64,000 nt of DNA from Rhodospirillaceae bacterium. GTDB taxonomy: Bacteria; Pseudomonadota; Alphaproteobacteria; Kiloniellales; DSM-21159. Every line of letters starts with the position of its first letter. Positions within the stretch are counted from its first letter, which is position 1. Positions 1-6,720 of the stretch are shown piece after piece. A program made the translations under genes and the position numbers. The notes beneath the pieces were generated by a model. It ran no database searches, had not been told where the DNA came from, and saw only the letters and a program-made list of their open reading frames with translations. The stretch is taken from positions 2,119,430 through 2,183,429 of the forward strand of contig CP030885.1 in NCBI GenBank assembly GCA_006969625.1. The letters are read 5' to 3'.

Positions 1-3
1 GGT

Positions 4-744
4 ATGACACCGATCGTGCGGATCTTCGAATCCGAAGCGGCGGCGCAGGACGCGGCCGCGCAACTGACCGAGGCGGGGCACGGCCGAAACCGGGTGCTGA
101 CCTTGAGATCCGTCGCAGCGCCGGCGACCGCTGCGCCAACGGGCGAAGCCGAGGCCCCGACGGTGCCGGCCACGACCGCGCCCGACGCCGAGGCCATGGT
201 GCGCGCCGCTGTCGACGAGGGCTTGTTGGCGGTGCGCCACGTCCGGGTCTGTATCGACAACCTGGAGCGCGGCCGGTCGCTGGTCGCGGCGGCGATCAAT
301 TTCGGCTTCGGCCAGTACGCCATCGACATCATGGAGCGCTGCGGCGCGGTGGACAGTCACACGCTACCGGCTTACTACCCGCGCGATCCTTCTCCCCTGT
401 CCGACCTGCTCGGCATTCCGACGCTGACCAAGGCGGCGCCCTGGACGGAGTTGAAGAGCTCGTCCTGGCACCTCTCCTCCCTGGTCGGCCTGGGTCTGCT
501 CAGCCGCAAGGCGGCACCGCTGTCCTCGCTGTTCGGAATGAAGACGCTGACGACGCGCAAGCGCGAATGGCGCACCAGCATGGGTCTGCCGTTGCTCAGC
601 AGCAATCCGGCACCGCTGTCCTCGATGCTGAAGATGTCGACGGTGACCTCGCGCAAGGGGCCGGACCGGGTGCGCTTGTCGCGCAATCCAGCGCCGCTGT
701 CGTCCCTGCTCGGGCTCGCGACGCTGGTCCGGCACAACAAGTAG
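4..744 (+). CDS. Unrecognised repeat-motif protein upstream of a PucC-family gene
   Basis: A 246-residue protein that I cannot assign to a characterised family. Residues 1-35 and about 63-115 alternate beta and alpha character and resemble the small domain of general-stress protein 17M-like proteins. They are split by an Ala/Pro/Thr-rich linker (about 38-62). Residues 128-246 carry a degenerate repeated motif, roughly A-P-L-S-S-L-[LFV]-G-[LM]-x-T-L-T-x-R-K. Copies start near residues 129 (PSPLSDLLGIPTLTK), 153 (SSWHLSSLVGLGLLSRK), 170 (AAPLSSLFGMKTLTTRK), 202 (PAPLSSMLKMSTVTSRK) and 228 (NPAPLSSLLGLATL), with a half copy GLPLLSSN at 194. There is no signal peptide or clear membrane helix. A PucC-family gene follows 106 bases downstream on the same strand. 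The window begins three bases before this ATG, so a further upstream start cannot be excluded. A binding or scaffold role for the repeats is inference. Confidence 0.8.
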   Translation: MTPIVRIFESEAAAQDAAAQLTEAGHGRNRVLTLRSVAAPATAAPTGEAEAPTVPATTAPDAEAMVRAAVDEGLLAVRHVRVCIDNLERGRSLVAAAINFGFGQYAIDIMERCGAVDSHTLPAYYPRDPSPLSDLLGIPTLTKAAPWTELKSSSWHLSSLVGLGLLSRKAAPLSSLFGMKTLTTRKREWRTSMGLPLLSSNPAPLSSMLKMSTVTSRKGPDRVRLSRNPAPLSSLLGLATLVRHNK

Positions 745-757
745 CGCAACGCAGACG

Positions 758-839
758 AGACTGTTGGGCGATGAGCGGCAACAGGTGTGCCGAACAGGGC
801 ACCGCCGGAGTGCGCCGGGCGGGGCGACCTAGACTGTTG
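758..839. promoter_or_regulatory. Possible operator region before the PucC-family gene
   Basis: The 106-base gap between the repeat protein and the transporter contains an inverted repeat, TGTTG-N12-CAACA, at 762-783. A 9-base direct repeat, AGACTGTTG, occurs at 758-766 and 831-839, the second copy 12 bases before the transporter start. TGT-N12-ACC at 786-803 is one base away from the PpsR/CrtJ consensus TGT-N12-ACA known from photosynthesis genes, but such a near match is expected by chance fairly often. No convincing -35/-10 pair was found. The pattern could be a regulator site or an RNA stem-loop. Confidence 0.25.
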
Positions 840-850
840 CGAGACGGTGC

Positions 851-2341
851 ATGAGGTACCTTGGCCAACGAATGATGGCGGCGTGGGAATCGCTTGGCCC
901 GCGCTACATGCCTTTCGCCGACATTGCGACGCCGGACCTGTCGCTCGGGCGGCTCGTCCGGCTGTCACTGTTCCAGGTCTCGGTCGGCATGACCCTGGTC
1001 CTGCTGGTCGGCACGCTCAATCGCGTGATGATCGTCGAACTGGCCGTTCCGGCAACGGTCGTCGGCGTGATGATCGCCCTACCGCTCGTCTTCGCGCCCT
1101 TCCGCGCGCTGATCGGCCATCGCTCCGACACCCACCGCTGCGAGCTGGGCTGGCGACGCGTGCCCTTCGTCTGGAAGGGCACCCTGCTGCAGTTCGGCGG
1201 CTTCGCCATCATGCCCTTCGCCCTGTTGGTGCTCGCCGGCAAGGGGCAGGCGGACACGCTGCCGATCTGGTTCGGCCAGTCGGCGGCGGCGCTTGCCTTC
1301 CTGCTGGTCGGCGCCGGCACCCACATCGTCCAGACCGCCGGCCTGGCGCTCGCAACCGACCTGACGCCGTCGGAGTCTCATCCGAAGGTGGTCGGTATGA
1401 TGTACGTCATGCTGCTGGTGGGGATGATCGTCAGCGCCCTGCTGTTCGGGGCCGTGCTCGCCGATTTCACGCCCGGCCGGCTGGTTCAGGTGATCCAGGG
1501 CGCTGCCGTTGCCTGCCTGGTGCTGAACGCCACGGCCATGTGGAAGCAGGAGACGCGGCGCCCGCCGCGCGGCGCAGCCGCGCGTGCGCCGGACCCGACC
1601 TTCCGCGAGTCCTGGGTGCGCTTCTGTGCCGGCGAGAACACCCTTCGCCGCCTGGTCATCGTCGGGCTCGGCACGATGGCCTTCGGCATGGCCGACGTGC
1701 TGCTGGAGCCCTTCGGCGGCCAGGTGCTCAACTGGACCGTCGCCGAAACCACCAAGCTGACCGCCCTGCTGGCCTTCGGCGGCCTGCTAGGCTTCTGGTT
1801 CGCCTCCCACGTGCTGGGGCAGGGCGGCGACGCCTACCGCACGGCGCTCAACGGCGCGCTCGTCGGCGTGCCGGCCTTCGCGCTCGTCATCCTCGCGGCG
1901 CCGACCGGGCTGTCGGCCGCCTTCCTGGTCGGCAATTTCCTGATCGGCTTCGGCGCGGCGGTCTTCGGCCACGGCACGCTGACGGCCACCATGACCCAGG
2001 CGCCGAAGGACCAAGCGGGGCTCGCACTCGGTGCCTGGGGCGCGGTGCAGGCGACCGCGGCCGGCGTCGCCATGGCGCTCAGCGGCTCCATTCGCGATCT
2101 CGTCAACCTGGCGGTGGAGGCGGGTGGCTCGGTCGCCGGCTTCGCTGCCGAGGCGACCGGCTACATCACGGTCTACGGCCTGGAGATCGTGCTGCTGCTG
2201 GTCACCATCGCCGCCACGATCCCCTTGCTGCAAAAGCGCAGCGGATCGCGGCAACAGATCGGCGCGCCGGTGGCCCTCGGCCGCGGCAACGGACGGGCGC
2301 TGGGCGAGCCGGGCAGACGGCACGAGGGGGCAGGGTCATGA
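851..2341 (+). CDS. PucC/LhaA (BCD) family major facilitator protein
   Basis: A 496-residue polytopic inner-membrane protein of the bacteriochlorophyll delivery (BCD) branch of the major facilitator superfamily. Family members such as PucC and LhaA help assemble light-harvesting complexes, probably by handling bacteriochlorophyll. Family signatures are visible: FAPFRALIGHRSDTH near residue 80 followed by GWRRVPFVWKGTLLQFGG, and near the C-terminus FGHGTLTATMTQAPKD and ALGAWGAVQATAAG. About twelve hydrophobic segments are present, then a polar tail of about 40 residues. Length is close to the usual 460-480. The last codons overlap the next gene by ATGA, so translation is probably coupled. No pigment-binding or reaction-centre genes lie in the window, so whether this acts in photosynthesis here is inferred from the family. 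Confidence 0.88.
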   Translation: MRYLGQRMMAAWESLGPRYMPFADIATPDLSLGRLVRLSLFQVSVGMTLVLLVGTLNRVMIVELAVPATVVGVMIALPLVFAPFRALIGHRSDTHRCELGWRRVPFVWKGTLLQFGGFAIMPFALLVLAGKGQADTLPIWFGQSAAALAFLLVGAGTHIVQTAGLALATDLTPSESHPKVVGMMYVMLLVGMIVSALLFGAVLADFTPGRLVQVIQGAAVACLVLNATAMWKQETRRPPRGAAARAPDPTFRESWVRFCAGENTLRRLVIVGLGTMAFGMADVLLEPFGGQVLNWTVAETTKLTALLAFGGLLGFWFASHVLGQGGDAYRTALNGALVGVPAFALVILAAPTGLSAAFLVGNFLIGFGAAVFGHGTLTATMTQAPKDQAGLALGAWGAVQATAAGVAMALSGSIRDLVNLAVEAGGSVAGFAAEATGYITVYGLEIVLLLVTIAATIPLLQKRSGSRQQIGAPVALGRGNGRALGEPGRRHEGAGS

Positions 2342-2847
2342 GCCGACGCGACATTCTGGAGTACCCGGACCCGCGCCTGCGACTCGAAGCGAGCCCGGTA
2401 ACCGTGTTCGACACGGGGCTGTCGGAGCTGGTCGACGACCTGCTGGAGACCTTGCAGGCGACGAAGGCCGTGGCCCTCTCGGCGCCGCAGGTCGACGATG
2501 CGCGCGCCGTCTTGGTGATGAACCCTGATCAGGGCTGGGCCCCGCATGTCTACGTGAACCCGGAGATCCTGTCGAAGTCGGCCTGGGGCCTGGTCGAGGA
2601 GAGCTGCCTGTCCCTGCCCGGTGTGGTCGGCAACGTGGTGCGGGCGACCGAGCTGCGCGTGCGCGCCCAGGACCGCGACGGCCAGAGCTTCGAGCGCGAC
2701 CTCTCGGGCCTGGCGGCGGTCTGCCTGCAGCACGAGATAGATCACCTCGTCGGCAAGCTCTTCGTCGACCGCATGACAGTGTTCCAGAAGCTCCGCTTTC
2801 ACGCCTTCGCCGGCAAGCGGGCACGCCGACGCAGCCGGGCCGCCTGA
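2338..2847 (+). CDS. Divergent peptide deformylase
   Basis: A 169-residue metal-dependent peptide deformylase, which removes the formyl group from N-terminal formyl-methionine. The metal site is intact: Cys in ESCLS (motif 2) and the two His of QHEIDH (motif 3), with the catalytic Glu between them, and the motif 1 Gln in SAPQV. Motif 1, usually GxGLAAxQ, reads AVALSAPQ, so both glycines are lost. Motif 2 has Ser in place of the usual Gly (EGCLS to ESCLS). This suggests a paralogue and not the housekeeping enzyme, which usually sits beside fmt; fmt is not here. The start follows a GAGGGG ribosome site and overlaps the PucC-family stop (ATGA). Coupling with a light-harvesting assembly gene is notable because some light-harvesting alpha subunits keep formyl-Met. 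Confidence 0.85.
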   Translation: MSRRDILEYPDPRLRLEASPVTVFDTGLSELVDDLLETLQATKAVALSAPQVDDARAVLVMNPDQGWAPHVYVNPEILSKSAWGLVEESCLSLPGVVGNVVRATELRVRAQDRDGQSFERDLSGLAAVCLQHEIDHLVGKLFVDRMTVFQKLRFHAFAGKRARRRSRAA

Positions 2848-2860
2848 CCCGCGCGTCGGG

Positions 2861-3526
2861 TCACGGGAACGCGAAGCGCCGCAGCGCGACCGCGCCCAGG
2901 TCCGGCGAGGCGACGGAAGCCGTCCAGTCGAGCAGCAGATCCGCGACCGTCAGCCGGCTGCCGTTCACCTCGACGTTGCGGCGGGGCGCAGCGTCGAGTC
3001 CGACCATGACCTCCCGCGGGTCCGCCAGCAGGCCCGAGCCTTCCGCCTTCAGCGCCGCTTCCTTGCGGGTCCACAGGCGCAGGAAGGCGCTGCCGCGTTC
3101 GGGCCCCGGAAGCCGGCGAAAGGCCGCGAGCTCCAAGTCGCTCATGACCAGGCGTGCCATCCCCTCGAGGTCGCCGAGACGGCGCCCTTGCTCCACGTCG
3201 ACGCCGACGGGCGCATGCGCGCAGACGGCGATCAAAGCGACCGAGCCGCTATGACTGAGATTGAAGTGGGAGCCGCCGCCACGCAGCCGCGGCTTGCCGC
3301 TGGCGCCGCGTTCGAAGGCGAGCCGCGCGGCCGGCAGCCCGCTCGCCGCGCCCAGGACCAGGCGCAGGGCGGCGCGGGCGGCGATCCAACGCCGGCGGTG
3401 CTCGCTGGACACGAAGGCGTCCGCGCGGGCCTGCTCGTCCGGTGCGAGCAGGGTCTCGGGGCCTGCGCTGCCGACAGCATCGAGGTCGACCGTCCAGACG
3501 ATGGTGTCTCGGGGCACGGCTGTCAC
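2861..3526 (-). CDS. 4'-phosphopantetheinyl transferase, Sfp type
   Basis: A 221-residue enzyme that transfers the phosphopantetheine arm of coenzyme A to carrier proteins of acyl or peptide synthases. Sfp-family motifs are visible: VGVDVE in the middle (metal-binding Asp and Glu), and RLWTRKEAALKAEG for the W-x-x-K-E-A motif, plus FNLSHSGS before the active site. I chose the GTG start at 3526 (VTAVPRDT), preceded by GGACGAGG. Longer reading-frame extensions run into the upstream thioesterase gene and look non-coding. It lies 32 bases downstream of the type II thioesterase on the same strand, a pairing typical of non-ribosomal peptide or polyketide clusters, but no synthase is in the window. 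Confidence 0.85.
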   Translation of the reverse strand: MTAVPRDTIVWTVDLDAVGSAGPETLLAPDEQARADAFVSSEHRRRWIAARAALRLVLGAASGLPAARLAFERGASGKPRLRGGGSHFNLSHSGSVALIAVCAHAPVGVDVEQGRRLGDLEGMARLVMSDLELAAFRRLPGPERGSAFLRLWTRKEAALKAEGSGLLADPREVMVGLDAAPRRNVEVNGSRLTVADLLLDWTASVASPDLGAVALRRFAFP

Positions 3527-3558
3527 GCCTCGTCCGGGACCTGCGCAGCGCTCATCGC

Positions 3559-4365
3559 TTAGCGTTTCGGCTCCCCGGAGCCTGGGGTTGGCCGCAGGGC
3601 GCCGGCGATTTCGGCCAGCAGGGCGGCACGATGGTCGCGCAGGTAGAAGTGTCCGCCGCTGCGCACGGTCACCGCGCGCAGGTCGTCGCAGAGGTCCGCC
3701 CACCGCTCCAGGGACTCCGGCGTCGCCGTCTCGTCTTCGCGACCGCCGAAGACATGCACCGGCATCGCCAGCCGGCTCCCGGCATGCGCCGCCGGACCGC
3801 GCGGATAGGCCTCGCAGAGCGCAAAGTCGGCGCGCATGGTCGGCTCGAGCAGGTCCAGCAGCTCGGCGTGCGCCCAGACCTCGTCCGGGATCCCGCCCAT
3901 CGCACGCACGGCGGCCAGGAACTCGGGCTTCGGCTTGTCGTAGAGGGGCGGGCGCCCGAGGTCGAGGTGCGGGGGACGGTGGGCGGACAGCAACAGGGCC
4001 TCGGGAAGCGGCACCTCCGGCGGCCGGTCGCGCATCAGGGCATAGGCCATCAGCGCGCCCATGGAATGGCCGAAGACGGCGTAAGGCCGCGCCGCCAGCC
4101 GGCGCAGGGTCGGCAGGAAGTCGGCGACGAAGGCCTCCATCGTCGCATGGGCCGGCTCGCCAATGCGGGCTTCGCGCCCCGGCAGACGGACGGCAACCAG
4201 GCTGACGTCGGCCGGCAGGTCGGCCGCCCAGGGGACATACATGGCCGGACCGCCGCCAGCACAGGGCAAGCAGATCAGCGTCATGCGCGCCCTCTCCGGC
4301 GGCGGGCCGAAGGCATAGTACCAGCGGTCGACTGCGGTGCGCCGCTGCGGGCCGATCAGGCTCAC
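3559..4365 (-). CDS. Type II thioesterase (alpha/beta hydrolase)
   Basis: A 268-residue thioesterase of the GrsT/RifR type, which hydrolyses wrong or stalled acyl groups from carrier domains of peptide or polyketide synthases. The nucleophile elbow GHSMGA, the early LPCAGGG motif, the acid in GREDE and the late His in GGHFYLRDH are all present, in the usual order. The start is GTG at 4365, because the RWYYAF segment before MTLICLPCAGGG belongs to the family fold. A 29-codon ATG reading frame (4362-4451) ends with a GTGA overlap at this start and might be a leader peptide. The phosphopantetheinyl transferase follows directly. The substrate synthase is unknown. Confidence 0.85.
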   Translation of the reverse strand: MSLIGPQRRTAVDRWYYAFGPPPERARMTLICLPCAGGGPAMYVPWAADLPADVSLVAVRLPGREARIGEPAHATMEAFVADFLPTLRRLAARPYAVFGHSMGALMAYALMRDRPPEVPLPEALLLSAHRPPHLDLGRPPLYDKPKPEFLAAVRAMGGIPDEVWAHAELLDLLEPTMRADFALCEAYPRGPAAHAGSRLAMPVHVFGGREDETATPESLERWADLCDDLRAVTVRSGGHFYLRDHRAALLAEIAGALRPTPGSGEPKR

Positions 4366-4709
4366 GGCCCGCCTCCCGCGTCAGGCCCGGCGCGGGGCCG
4401 GCGCGGATCGACCAGCCGTGGCGCCTCGTCCTGGCGTTGCATGATGGACATCTAGGGCTCGGGCATGGGATGGACGGTCAGAGGGAAGCGCAGGGCGCCG
4501 GCGATCATCGTCGGTCCGTACCGGGTTGCGCGCAAGAGCGCGGACTATGACAGCCCGGGGCGGCGGCATGGGCCGCGGCGAGGGCAGGCTCGCCGCTTCG
4601 CTCGGCTGCGCCGTCGGTGGCGGCCGACCGGGCGGTCTTTCGAGCTTCGCCGGCAGATCTGCGCCCGCTACGCCGGAAATGGGCACTTGGGCGCCCTTCG
4701 CTGCGGGGG
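4366..4709. other. Intergenic region with no clear gene
   Basis: This gap of 344 bases separates the flavin reductase stop from the thioesterase start, both on the minus strand. Long frames crossing it are proline and arginine rich shadows with no recognisable domain. The only feature of note is the 29-codon frame at 4362-4451 that overlaps the thioesterase start. No terminator with a T tract and no convincing promoter were found. Confidence 0.5.
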
Positions 4710-5345
4710 TCAGGGCTGCTGAGCGCCGCTCGGGCGCGGCATGCTGAAGGTCTCCTTCACGGCCGCATAGTCCATGTAGCCGAGGCGGGCGAGCGGCTTG
4801 TAGCGGGTCGGGTCGACCAGGCCCGATTCCGTGACCGCGGCCTCGTCGATGTGCAGCCCGACGACCTGGCCGAAGACGACGTAGTTGCCCCGCATCGTGC
4901 CCTCGGCCGGAAACTCGAGGGTCTGGAGGTAGCGGCACTCCAGGCTGACCGGCGATTCGGCCAGGCGCGGCGGCTTCACCAGCCGGCTTTCCGCCAGCTT
5001 CAGCCCGGCGATCTCGGCCTCGCTGACCTCGGGCGGCATCGGCGCGGAGGTCTCGTTCATCCTCTCGCGCAACTCCCAGGTCGGCACGTTGACGACGAAC
5101 TCCCCGGTCTCCTCGGCGTTGCGCTGCGAGTCCTTGACGCCCTCGGCGCGGTTCGGGCCGTTCGGCGCGAAGAAGACGATGGGCGGCTGGTCGCTCACCG
5201 CGTTGTAGAAGCTGTAGGGCGCGACGTTGACGATGCCCTCGGCCGACAGGCTGGAGATCCAGGCGATCGGCCGCGGCGCGACCAGCGCCTTGAAGGGATT
5301 GTGCGGCAGGCCGTGCTGTTTGTGCTGGCCGGGCTCGAAGAACAT
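4710..5345 (-). CDS. Flavin reductase family protein (flavoredoxin-like)
   Basis: A 211-residue FMN-binding split-barrel protein of the flavin reductase/DIM6-NTAB family. Members reduce or carry flavin for partner monooxygenases or act in electron transfer. Supporting sequence: the N-terminal FKALVAPRPIAWIS flavin-binding segment, APYSFYNAVSDQPPIVFF, then a long insertion-bearing second half ending with RYKPLARLGYMDYA. The start at MFFEPGQHKQHG fits the family and has an AGGAG site upstream; a longer frame from 5408 has no support. Partner and substrate cannot be told from context. The next gene on the other side is divergent. Confidence 0.83.
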   Translation of the reverse strand: MFFEPGQHKQHGLPHNPFKALVAPRPIAWISSLSAEGIVNVAPYSFYNAVSDQPPIVFFAPNGPNRAEGVKDSQRNAEETGEFVVNVPTWELRERMNETSAPMPPEVSEAEIAGLKLAESRLVKPPRLAESPVSLECRYLQTLEFPAEGTMRGNYVVFGQVVGLHIDEAAVTESGLVDPTRYKPLARLGYMDYAAVKETFSMPRPSGAQQP

Positions 5346-5500
5346 GGAAAGGGCGCTCCTGGCAGGCGAAACGGCCATCAGGTCAGCAGCTTGGCGAGGC
5401 GCGCGCAAGCGCTGTGGCGGCCCAGGTGCGCAGCCGCTGCAGGCGGCCTTGCGCAGGCCGTGCTGGTCAAGCCGGAAGGCGGCGCCTATGAGAACGCGCC

Positions 5501-6379
5501 ATGATCCTCCTCCAACTCGTCGACATCGTCGTTCCGGTCTTCCTGGTGGTCGGCGTCGGCTACGCCTGGGCGCGGCTCGGGCGCGGCTTCGACAATGCCT
5601 TCGTCACCCAACTCGTGATGTACGTCGGCACGCCCTGCCTGCTGGTCGCCACCTTCGACGAGGTACGCCCCGACCCCGACGCCTTCTCGCGCATGGCGCT
5701 GGCCAGTCTGGCCGCCTTCGTCGGCATGGGCCTGAGCGCCTGGGCGGCCTTGGCGGCCTTGCGCCTGCCGGCGCGCGACTTCCTGCCGGCCTTGACCTTT
5801 CCCAACACCGGCAACCTCGGCCTGCCGCTGGTGCTCTTCGCCTTCGGCGACGAGGGTCTGGCCTTCGCCATCGTCGTCTTCGCCTTTTCCGCGGTCGGCC
5901 ATTTCACCGTCGGCATCAGCGTCGCGCGGGGCGGAATTCGGCCGCGCGAGCTGCTCACCCTGCCGATCCTTCCGGCCCTGGTTCTCGGCTTCGCACTGGT
6001 CGTCCTGGACCTGCATCTCCCGCCCGTGCTCGGTCGCGCCGTAGACCTACTCGGCAACCTGACCATTCCCCTGATGCTCTTGGCCTTGGGCGTGTCATTG
6101 GCCCGGCTGCCGCTGCGCGGCTTCGCGCGGGCGTTTCTCCTGAGCGTCCTGCGCATAGGGATCGGCACGGCCTTCGGCTTTGCGATGGCCCTTGCCTTCG
6201 ATCTCGGGCCGACGGCGACCGGCGCGCTGGTCCTGCAGTGCGCCATGCCGGTCGCGGTCTACAGCTACCTCTTCGCCGAGCGCTATGGACGGGCGTCGGG
6301 CGAGGTTGCCGGGGCGGTCATCGTCTCGACGCTGCTGACTTTGGTCACCGCTCCCCTGCTCGTCCTGGCGCTCGGATAG
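5501..6379 (+). CDS. AEC family transporter (auxin efflux carrier type)
   Basis: A 292-residue integral membrane protein with about ten hydrophobic segments, matching the AEC (auxin efflux carrier) family in length and pattern. The second half shows the internal similarity expected of the family, with LGNLTIPLMLLALGVSL and the motif region ALVLQCAMPVAVYSYLFAERYG near the C-terminus, where characterised members carry substrate-contact residues. Bacterial members move dicarboxylates such as malate or other small organic acids; the substrate here is unknown. It is divergent from the flavin reductase and about 85 bases before a tRNA gene. Confidence 0.85.
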   Translation: MILLQLVDIVVPVFLVVGVGYAWARLGRGFDNAFVTQLVMYVGTPCLLVATFDEVRPDPDAFSRMALASLAAFVGMGLSAWAALAALRLPARDFLPALTFPNTGNLGLPLVLFAFGDEGLAFAIVVFAFSAVGHFTVGISVARGGIRPRELLTLPILPALVLGFALVVLDLHLPPVLGRAVDLLGNLTIPLMLLALGVSLARLPLRGFARAFLLSVLRIGIGTAFGFAMALAFDLGPTATGALVLQCAMPVAVYSYLFAERYGRASGEVAGAVIVSTLLTLVTAPLLVLALG

Positions 6380-6464
6380 TTGGCGCGTCGCTGCCCGGCG
6401 AATCGCCGTCTGTCGCCTTGACAGCCCTGGGGGCGCGGCGTACATACGCGGCCTTCGGCGCACC

Positions 6465-6541
6465 GGGGGTGTAGCTCAGTCGGTTAGAGCGCTGGCCTGT
6501 CACGCCAGAGGCCGCGGGTTCGAGTCCCGTCACTCCCGCCA
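6465..6541 (+). tRNA. tRNA-Asp (anticodon GTC)
   Basis: A 77-nt cloverleaf with the CCA encoded. The acceptor stem pairs GGGGGTG with CACTCCC including one G-T pair. The D arm is GCTCAGTCGGTTAGAGC. The anticodon stem is CTGGC/GCCAG around loop CTGTCAC, anticodon GTC at 6499-6501. The T arm is GCGGG-TTCGAGT-CCCGT. The discriminator is G, as expected for tRNA-Asp. A rho-independent terminator follows. Confidence 0.97.
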
Positions 6542-6565
6542 CGTCGCAATGCGATCGCAGGCACC

Positions 6566-6590
6566 GGCCGCCTTCGGGGCGGCCTTTTTT
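6566..6590 (+). terminator. Rho-independent terminator after tRNA-Asp
   Basis: A perfect 7-bp GC stem (GGCCGCC/GGCGGCC) with loop TTCGG is followed by six T residues. It sits 25 bases after the tRNA 3' end and ends that transcription unit. Confidence 0.92.
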
Positions 6591-6720
6591 GCGCCGTCAT
6601 CTCGGCCGCGCCTCGACCCTGACCTCGCGGACAAGTGCCTGCGCCGGCGGCGAAATCAGAACGCAATTCGTCGTGCCGGGCGCTGCGGCGGCGCTGCGGC
6701 GCCTTTAGCCTGTCCATGCC

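Noticed and set aside
128..744. Repeat motifs read as encapsulin cargo-loading peptides
   Set aside because: The motif is loosely similar in hydrophobic pattern, but cargo peptides usually occur once at a C-terminus and no encapsulin shell gene is in the window.
787..2847. A 686-codon open frame that looks like a fusion ending in peptide deformylase
   Set aside because: Its first 500 or so residues are Arg/Pro-rich shadow sequence of the PucC-family gene. Only the last 169 codons form a real domain, with their own ATG and ribosome site.
4362..4451. 29-codon minus-strand frame before the thioesterase
   Set aside because: It overlaps the thioesterase start by GTGA, but its Pro/Arg-rich content and lack of a clear ribosome site make it too weak to call as a gene.
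2976..4455. Long + strand frames opposite the transferase and thioesterase genes
   Set aside because: They are GC-rich shadows of the minus-strand genes, which carry clear family motifs.
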